In this document: one piece after another, positions 57,411 to 64,000 of the stretch
Layout of the letters: each line of letters begins with the position of its first letter
Numbering within the stretch: the first letter of the stretch is position 1
From: Talaromyces rugulosus
Lineage: Eukaryota; Ascomycota; Eurotiomycetes; Eurotiales; Trichocomaceae
Direction: 5' to 3'
Assembly: GCF_013368755.1 (NCBI RefSeq)
Contig: NC_049562.1
Location: 1,798,001-1,862,000, forward strand
Length of the DNA stretch: 64,000 bases
Notes under the pieces: model-generated
What the model saw: the letters and a program-made list of their open reading frames with translations, nothing else
Database searches by the model: none
What the model was told of the DNA's origin: nothing
Made by a program: the position numbers and the translations under genes

Positions 57411-58367
57411 ACTAGTAATATTAACTTGTTTTATTATATTAAATTTAATATTAAAAGAAATATTTTATAATAAAAAGAATAAGAATACCAAGTCTTTGTT
57501 AATATTAGACTATCTTTTAATCTATAAAAGGTAAGAGTCTTACTTTTTTGTCAACTATATATTTTTGAAATCTACATGTACAATTAATAATGCTTCCTCT
57601 TAAAGGTATTACAACATTCTATATATAGCCTATAAAACTCTCAAAAAGCAATAGACATCTAATATGGAAAGAATTATGAGATTTGCGATCATCTACTAGG
57701 CTATTACACTCTTTTATTGCTGCATGCTTAACGACCCACCCCTTGAAAATAATCTTCTTAGAGAGGCTTACATTCAAACTTATTAGAACTTCTCCGCTAT
57801 CGCCACAAGCAAGATAGCGGTCACAGAAAACAAAGCCGTATAGTTTGGTGTACTTTTATGGCTGGTAGAGAGACTGTCAGACGTTCGTAACCTGTCGGTA
57901 GAATGTAAGTAACTATGGTCGATAGCTTGCACTATTCTCAGGAAGGTAAGATAGCCCAGAGAATCACTGGTGGAATTTTTTAGGAGAACAATAAAAGTAC
58001 GACGACGTTTATGACAAATATGGCTAGTAATTGAATGCGATGATAATTGAGTACTATCTACAAAACACTCAAGATTGTAAAACAACAGTGTGATGATATA
58101 CCCCGACGAGCTATATAGAGATGTAATTATTTCCTCTACAAAGACATGAGGCTGGTTTTTTTAGTGAAGGAATTCAATGTTGTATAATTTGCAGATATGC
58201 CACATATTGATGGATCAATTCGCAAAACATACAACCGGTCATGGGCAAAGAAAAGCGTAACAACAACATTGAAAATGATAAAAGAGTAGTAATATTGATG
58301 GTATAACTTGTACTTCCTTAGATGGAGAGACTCTGAAATTTCATCGTATTAAAAAAGTAATAGAAGA
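57411..58367. other. AT-rich block at the start of the accessory region
   Basis: From about 57.41 kb the sequence turns strongly AT-rich (poly-ATA and TTA stretches to about 57.7 kb). A minus-strand ORF of 100 residues at 57783-58085 has no features I can assign. No transposase motif was recognised. Confidence 0.5.
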
Positions 58368-59696
58368 TTATTCACTTGGTTCCACATCATCACGTTTCTT
58401 ATCCTTCATATCCATTTTCTTCCACGGAAAGCACAGTGCAAGGAGAACTGAAATGCCTGCCAACGCCACAGAGACGTACCACCCCTTATTCAACGCAATG
58501 TTGTAAATTTCCACCGTCTCCTGATACAAATCTGGAGGTATAACACTGCGCAAATCAGTCGCACCAGCGTGCACAATAATATCTGGATCTATCTGGGGAA
58601 GCTTTTGATCTAGATCGAGTTTCAGTTGGCTCACAAAGATAGCCTGTGATATAGCCAGTGCGATTGACGATCCCAAGTAACCCACTGACAAGACAACGGC
58701 GTACCCCATCGACACTTCTGAAGGCGGTAGAACGTCCTGTACAGCCAGTAGCGGAAGAGCGGTGGCGAGGCCTGTACCGGCACCGCACAGAATTTCGCTA
58801 GTGACCCAGGTAGGTAAATCGTAGCCGGGATGTAGCCTCGTCAGCACTCCAGACCCCACGGTCAATAGGACTGCACCGAGAATCATGAATGGGTGGTAGT
58901 AGCGTAGCTTCCCAGTGAGTGTCGTGCCAGCCATTGCACCCATCACGCAACATGCTAAGAGTAAAATGATATGGTAACCAGAGTTGCTCGCTGAGAGGTC
59001 TTCGATGACTTGAAACCAGATCGGGACCTTTCATATGTAAGTACAACTGCTAGTATTACTGCACTGGGAGAGGAGCGTACATACTTGGTAAGTTACGACG
59101 AAATAAGCCCCATCTAATGTTGCCGTGAATACGGATGAAAGAATCACCACTCGATCCTTTATAACTTTTGGAGGCACTGTCGCATAGTCTCCTTTCCACC
59201 ATTCAACCAGCATAAAGCTCAGCGATAGAGCAATTCCAATGACTAGACACGCGATGGTACGACCATCTGACCAGGAGTATACCGATCCACCGTATTGTAG
59301 TCCTAGTAATAGGGAAGTGACTGCTCCAGAAAAATACGACTATACCGATATAATCAATATTTGCAAGACTCTGATATAGGGTTGAAATTTTCTTTGCGTG
59401 TTTTTTGTGTTTGGGCATTTCTGTCAGCCTCTTTCTCCACAGAGTGATCACGGGGCCGATTACAGCCGCGGATACAATAGGATTCAAGTAGAAGCACCTA
59501 TATAAAAGTTAGTCCCAGAGCAAAATCAGATAATTAGGACAGGATTCAACCATCTCCAGGTCAGCGAGCTAGTTGTTATAGCTCCACCAATAATTGGACC
59601 GACTAGAAATTAAATCAAGGCTATAGGTATGCATAGCATAAGAAGTTCTGGCCACGTCACTTTCTCTTCATCGCTCACTTTCCCTTCATTGTCCAT
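58368..59696 (-). pseudogene. MFS efflux-pump-type transporter, inactivated
   Basis: It resembles the 14-TM drug:H+ antiporter group often found in secondary-metabolite clusters. A cytoplasmic N-terminus starting at the ATG of 59694-59696 (DEEKVTWPELLMLCIPIALI) runs straight into an in-frame TAA at about 59611. It then continues with the downstream transporter motif VGPIIGGAIT, so about four transmembrane helices are missing. A one-base surplus at about 59330 shifts the frame within IDYIGIVVFF. Later parts remain readable across normal introns: the segment VIKDRVVILSSVFTATLDGA, then VPIWFQVIEDLSASNSGYHI and the C-terminal helices to KKRDDVEPSE. Three separate lesions make this a non-functional relic. 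Confidence 0.88.
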
Positions 59697-60349
59697 GGAC
59701 GTAGGTGGTTTATCAATATCTGATTTGGTCTTCTCTGTGAAATTCACGCATGCCAAGTTCTGTTATCGAATTTGCCGGTCTCTGGTCCATCTCGAGGCAC
59801 ATTGGCTTTATTGGCTTATATCAGTGACAAATTCAAGAGCGAAGTTTCCGTCCCATCTGAGGTGAGCTGATATTGAGATCATAGCGCGACAGGTTGGATG
59901 CACCTTTCAGTCTTGGCAATTATCTTGAATGCCAACTAACATTGGGTAAATCACAATCCTATCTCAGCACAATAGCCCATGTCATGCAATGTAACGCTGT
60001 CCTTTGGATCTATCTGCTAGATGCGTATTTGGATTCTGGCATCCCTACCACATTCAATGGGTCACCCTGCGGCGGTTAATAAATGATTGGCGGCGACCAT
60101 GGTTTTCTTTGTTCCCTTAGCAGCGACACGCCCTGCATGACGTTAGTGCCTCGTTGCTGATCTGGCGGGGCCCGTAATTATTATTCCCTGTGTATTATTT
60201 GTTGTACGTATTAATGAATTGTGTTTGAATGTCCTCCGAGACCTCACCAACACCCCGCCCTGGACTTCATATTCTACTTCATATTCTGTCGCAGACTGTC
60301 AAAGATTCAAAGACATCTGGATGCTGCTGGGTAGACCAGACTAGCAAGC
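59697..60349. other. Intergenic between MFS pseudogene and GNAT gene
   Basis: Mixed sequence with no coding features. It is the likely promoter of the acetyltransferase gene and the former promoter of the pump. Confidence 0.5.
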
Positions 60350-61057
60350 ATGGACCAGAAATCCTCCTTCGATCTTCTCCCTGCAGTGCGCGAGGACATT
60401 CCACGCCTTTCTCAAATCCATGTTGTGACCTGTCTCCCCGACAACGCCTTCAAGCTCTATTTTGACGAGCCGGATGAATTCAACAAACGCGTTACTGAAA
60501 TGCTAGAAGGCCAGGTCGGCACACCAACGTGGAAGCACATCAAAGCCGTTGACAGAGAGACTGGCCAAATCGCCGCATGGGCGTCATGGAACACACCGAC
60601 CGTTGAGGAGATCAAACAACGCGACAGAGAGCAATCCGAGAAAGAAGATGCTGCCGCTTTGAATAGACATACCCTACAAGGCAGCGACTTTGACTTTCCG
60701 CCAGGTTTGCCGGTTTTTGTGCAGCAAGATACCGATAAATGGTTAAATCACTGGACACGGGCACGTCGCCATATTACCTATAAAGCACTCTTTACAGACC
60801 CAGTCTTTCAGCGCAGAGGGATGGGGAATGCGCTAGTTCAGTATGGAAACAAATTAGCAGATGAGGTTGGCCTGCCTGTGTTTTTACAGGCTTCTCCATA
60901 TGGCTACCCTATCTACCGCAAACATGGCTTTGAGACTGTTCAATACCTTGATGTTGATTTGCGAAAATGGGCCCCAAAAGCAGACAGCGATGACAAAGGA
61001 TACGGAAATTATCGGTTTCGCTACATGCTTAGACTACCAGAGACAGTGCCAAACTGA
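60350..61057 (+). CDS. GNAT-family N-acetyltransferase
   Basis: This is a predicted acetyl-CoA-dependent N-acetyltransferase with unknown acceptor. It is a single exon of 235 residues. The N-terminus (MDQKSSFDLLPAVREDIPRL) starts the GNAT fold. The acetyl-CoA-binding motif A is LFTDPVFQRRGMGNALVQYG (RRGxGxA), followed by ADEVGLPVFLQASPYGYPIY and RKHGFETVQYLDVDL, the motif B region. A charged insert (about 85-120) precedes motif A. This is the arrangement of the fungal small-molecule acetyltransferases often found in metabolic or resistance clusters. It lies between the dead MFS pump and the UstYa-like gene. Confidence 0.88.
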   Translation: MDQKSSFDLLPAVREDIPRLSQIHVVTCLPDNAFKLYFDEPDEFNKRVTEMLEGQVGTPTWKHIKAVDRETGQIAAWASWNTPTVEEIKQRDREQSEKEDAAALNRHTLQGSDFDFPPGLPVFVQQDTDKWLNHWTRARRHITYKALFTDPVFQRRGMGNALVQYGNKLADEVGLPVFLQASPYGYPIYRKHGFETVQYLDVDLRKWAPKADSDDKGYGNYRFRYMLRLPETVPN

Positions 61058-61212
61058 CCATGCATATGGTTATTTAAGAGGGGTTTTTTTTCCGAGAAGA
61101 ATATGATTGACTTGAATATCTTAGAGTTGTACTTGTGTATCTAAGCACTTTTCTCGAAATAATGGCTGACGAAATAGTCTTTGGCAACAAACACAAGAAG
61201 CGAAAAAAATTT

Positions 61213-62074
61213 TTAATACTTTATAACTCGTCCACGAAGAACATTTGGATCATGAATTTCCTTCTTCTGGTTTGGGATCTTCCCATCAAATGCTCTCCAT
61301 TCCTGCGTCCAACTGCGTATCTGCTCATAATCACGGCAGCGCTTGACATCCCAACCTGGTGTGAATTTCTCTCCGCTTTCTAAAACAACGCGTTTCTCGA
61401 TATTTGTGTCTCCATTGTACATAATTGATTGTCTGAGGTATTCCAAACAGTGTTGATAGTGGTGTGGCGTCTCTCTTGTGTGGTCATGTTCGTCCCAGTC
61501 GTTGTATATGGCATGTCGTAAGGCCATCTTTTCAACAGTTAATTTCATAATAATCATAACGATAACAAAAAGTTATACATACTAGACAGTGTAGCTGGTG
61601 AAATACGGAAATTGTAACAATCTCATCGTTCAGTTTATCATGCTGAACAGCACCAAGCCCGTCTATTAGAGTGTTAGCTCTATCTCAAAGGAAAATAAAA
61701 GCAGAGTATTGACCTGGTAGAAGATCAAGCCAGGCATATTCGCTCTCGTTAGTAGGAGGGCCTGGGTAGACACTGTCATATTGAAATTGCACCTTCACAT
61801 CTCCATGATTCTCTGCTCAAGAAATATCAGTAAATTATTGTAATGGTAATACTTTAAGCCCTAAAACTAAACCAGTAACTTGATTCCTTGTTGATCAAGC
61901 TTCTTGTGTACAGAAATTGCTCTTAATGCTAAAAGGACTCCTGCACAAAAGGCTATGGCGTATGAGAGGTAGAGCATTAAGGCGGAACGCTGAAAAAAAC
62001 CGAGAGACTCTTGTAGGAGCACTATACGTATTCTCTTCCGCACACTCTAACTTTGAATATTTCGTGTTTTTCAT
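61213..62074 (-). CDS. UstYa-like DUF3328 protein, with a homopolymer frameshift near the N-terminus
   Basis: The UstYa family (DUF3328) comprises fungal oxidases or cyclases linked to RiPP and mycotoxin pathways. Exons from the second start are 61977-61873, 61810-61714, 61662-61583 and 61527-61213, in phase (198 residues). One acceptor (61811) is weak. Both signature HxxHC motifs are visible: VFHQLHCL, split from the next exon by an intron, and PHHYQHCLEYLRQSIMYNGD. One transmembrane helix precedes them. A natural N-terminus begins at the ATG of 62072-62074 (MKNTKYSKLECAEENTYSAP), but it is out of frame with the helix. The break coincides with a run of seven T on the coding strand (61993-61999). 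This is either a sequencing error, a real disabling mutation, or use of the internal ATG. Confidence 0.75.
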
Positions 62075-62684
62075 TGTAAACGACAGTCTCTTTTTGACTA
62101 AGAATTGTAAAATCAGTAGTGGTAGAAACGTTATCTCGTACGGAATTGGGAATATAGAGAGTGAAGGAGCGCCTGTAAGTAATGGTCTGTCTTTTGCCCC
62201 TCTTTCTTTCTTTTTGCTGGGGCGTAATTTACGGTGAGTTTTTCCGCCATATATAGTACAATACAACTCGGGGTATAACACTATTCGTATATTAGGTGCA
62301 GGGTAATCCCTGTCCTAGGTACATGTATGCATGAATAAACGGGTAAGGCACAGGATGCTCTCAATTTAGTTCTTCTCTTTTAGGACTCTTTGTTCTTTTA
62401 ACGGACCATCTTTGGGTGTCGTGGTTGACCATCACGGTTTGCGGTGTATTTTCCATGCCTTTTTTGAGAGACGAACTCATTGTGTCTCACGGTCAATTTT
62501 TTTCCAGGTTAGAGCAATAATAATCACGGCCGGGACTCATAACCTCTTGGGCAGTCAATATATGGCTCTTACTGCAAGCGCCAACGCCAACATAGGCTGG
62601 TTCTCTAGTCTTGTCACCCTCGAAACTATAATTGTGGGCGCCAAAGTTGCACCAAAATAGTGACAACAGTCTGCAGCTGGAACC
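62075..62684. other. Divergent promoter of UstYa-like and rhodopsin-domain genes
   Basis: 610 bp with no gene seen. AT-rich in part. No RiPP-like precursor ORF with repeated core peptides is present here. Confidence 0.5.
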
Positions 62685-64000
62685 ATGTTTCTTCGGTCGG
62701 CCAATCTCATAATCATCAGTAGTGTGTTGGGTTTTCTTGCTATTGCCGCCGTCGCTTTACGATTTCTATGCAAGAGAAAACGAAAGGCAAGAGTGACTAT
62801 CGATGACTATCTTATTATTCTCGGATTGGTACGTTGGGTGCGGTAGCTTTGAAATAGTCAGTTTGACTCACACATTGTCGTTTAGATACTGGCGCTTAGT
62901 ATATGTGTTTGCACAATTATCGGAGCTGCGAAATACAGGTTTGGGAACCACGAAATCTACATCGAGTCGGGGCCTCTGGCTGGTTGGCCCGAAGCATGGT
63001 TGCTGCTTGGATATGGAAAAGTAAGCATCAGCAAACAAATGCACGTTGTTAACAAAGGTTTGACAAACTATGGCTAGATTTTTTATGCTCTGCAGCTCTT
63101 ACACGCTACGGCGATGCCGATAATCAAGGCATCTTTGATGATATTCCTGCGGCGGATTTTCTTCGCGAGCCGGAGTTTCGAAATTACGTTTTGGATCATA
63201 ACCATATATGTCTTTCTTTGGTGGCTGACAACTTTCTGGATGAGTGTTTTCCAATGTTGGCCGATATCTTCCAACTGGGGAACAACACCGGCGCAAATGG
63301 GAGACTGCATTCCAGATTACATGGTGCGTAATGGCCCTAATTCAATGTTTTTTTTTTTTTTTGGTGAGGGTATTATCTAATTTGATCCATTTTAGACATG
63401 GTACGCTTGGGTGGCTCTATTGAATGTCCTCAGCGACTTCGCCATTGTGATCCTTCCAATACCACTTGTGTTGCGAATCCAAATGCCATTGCGGCGAAAA
63501 CTGGCCGGTGTTTTTGTTCTAGCCACCGCAATCTTGTAAGTCTATAAGGCATCTTCTCTTCCATTCTTTCTAATATCGTCGGTGCAGTGTCGTCGTCGCA
63601 GGTATTGGTCGCACCGTGGGATATTTTACGTATGACCACGAGTCCTTGGACTTCTCATGTAAGTATTCTTGGAATAAAAGCAAGCTCATTTTAGCCATTT
63701 CTCACGTATACTGGTCATAAGATGTTTTCTACGATTTCCTTGTCTGGACATCAATCGAGCCGTATCTGGAGGTTATCGGCTGCTGTCTACCGACAATGGG
63801 ACACCTTGCTGATAATATCAAATTCAGCGATTTGTATTCCTGGATCAGAGTTTCACTATCTCAACTATCCCTTCGACACTCACCATCAAGAGGGACTAGC
63901 GCTAGCGCGGACATAGATAACAGTACCTCTGCAAACCACCCTAGTTGGTATGAACTCACTGAGGAGAGGAGTGCGGCCTCAGGTACCAAAGGAAACATAG
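62685..64000 (+). CDS. Rhodopsin-domain (Pth11-like) integral membrane protein, 3' end outside window
   Basis: A seven-transmembrane fungal membrane protein of the rhodopsin-domain/Pth11-related group (PF20684). Visible exons are 62685-62828, 62886-63020, 63078-63323, 63396-63535, 63588-63658 and 63722 onward, all in phase. The ATG begins MFLRSANLIIISSVLGFLAI, the first helix. A short basic loop follows, then DDYLIILGL and ILALSICVCTIIGAAKYRFG (second helix, with the family-typical DDY), then ASLMIFLRRIFFASRSFEIT and ITIYVFLWWLTTFWMSVFQC. Later come the WVALLNVLSDFAIVILPIPL helix with the family DFxIxxxPIP motif, VVVAGIGRTVGYF, and YDFLVWTSIEPYLEVIGCCL. The tail is Ser/Thr-rich. Such proteins occur both as surface sensors and inside secondary-metabolite clusters. 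Confidence 0.87.

Noticed and set aside
57783..58085. 100-residue minus-strand ORF in the AT-rich block
   Set aside because: I looked for transposase or transporter motifs in all frames and found none; no call is supported.
1..64000. tRNA genes, rRNA genes, CRISPR arrays, intact transposons
   Set aside because: No B-box-like GGTTCRANYCC in a cloverleaf context, no rRNA stretches, no spaced direct repeats and no transposase, integrase or reverse-transcriptase motifs were recognised by eye. A covariance or profile search would be needed to exclude divergent ones.

Overview
This is nuclear DNA from a filamentous ascomycete. The signs are short introns (about 45-75 nt, GTANGT donors, CTAAC-type branch sites, YAG acceptors), a tight gene layout with many divergent pairs sharing 280-730 bp, and a fungal gene set that includes a Zn2Cys6 regulator, a DUF3328/UstYa-like protein and a rhodopsin/Pth11-like receptor. 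Protein similarity suggests Pezizomycotina, most likely Eurotiomycetes (Aspergillus/Penicillium type). The species cannot be fixed from sequence alone. No rRNA, tRNA or CRISPR was seen.

From 1 to 53.1 kb the window is a housekeeping block. In order: NOC1/MAK21 (ribosome biogenesis, cut by the left edge), mitochondrial prolyl-tRNA synthetase, prefoldin subunit 5, a KH-like hypothetical, ORC1, PRP46/PLRG1, the proteasome chaperone NAS6, a TMF1/SGM1 golgin, V-ATPase subunit H (VMA13), a Zn2Cys6 factor, a large coiled-coil protein, a MYND/DUF4470 protein, APQ12, GPN3, S-adenosylmethionine synthetase, SLD3, RSC7, a secreted histidine phosphatase and a homeodomain factor. The exon structures given were assembled by hand from splice signals and reading phase. 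Most close perfectly in phase. Exceptions are the 5' end and one junction of the KH-like gene, and one acceptor in SLD3.

The housekeeping block is interrupted by two degenerate islands. At 18.7-20.5 kb there are decayed coding pieces, one resembling a PD-(D/E)XK nuclease-like domain, next to an inverted repeat. At 31.5-32.1 kb a broken SRPK-like kinase 3' half lies beside a stray copy of the last exon of the neighbouring MYND/DUF4470 gene.

From 53.1 to 57.4 kb there is a long gene-poor stretch upstream of the homeodomain gene. At about 57.4 kb composition turns AT-rich and the gene content becomes accessory: an MFS efflux-pump pseudogene, a GNAT acetyltransferase, a UstYa-like gene with a 1-nt frameshift in a homopolymer, and a rhodopsin-domain membrane protein cut by the right edge.

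Two regulatory signals stand out. An MCB/SCB-like cluster (ACGCGT, CGCGAAA, ACGCGT) sits about 110 bp before ORC1. An element with the core CGGGCCAC recurs in the NOC1/ProRS, PRP46/NAS6 and TMF1 promoters.
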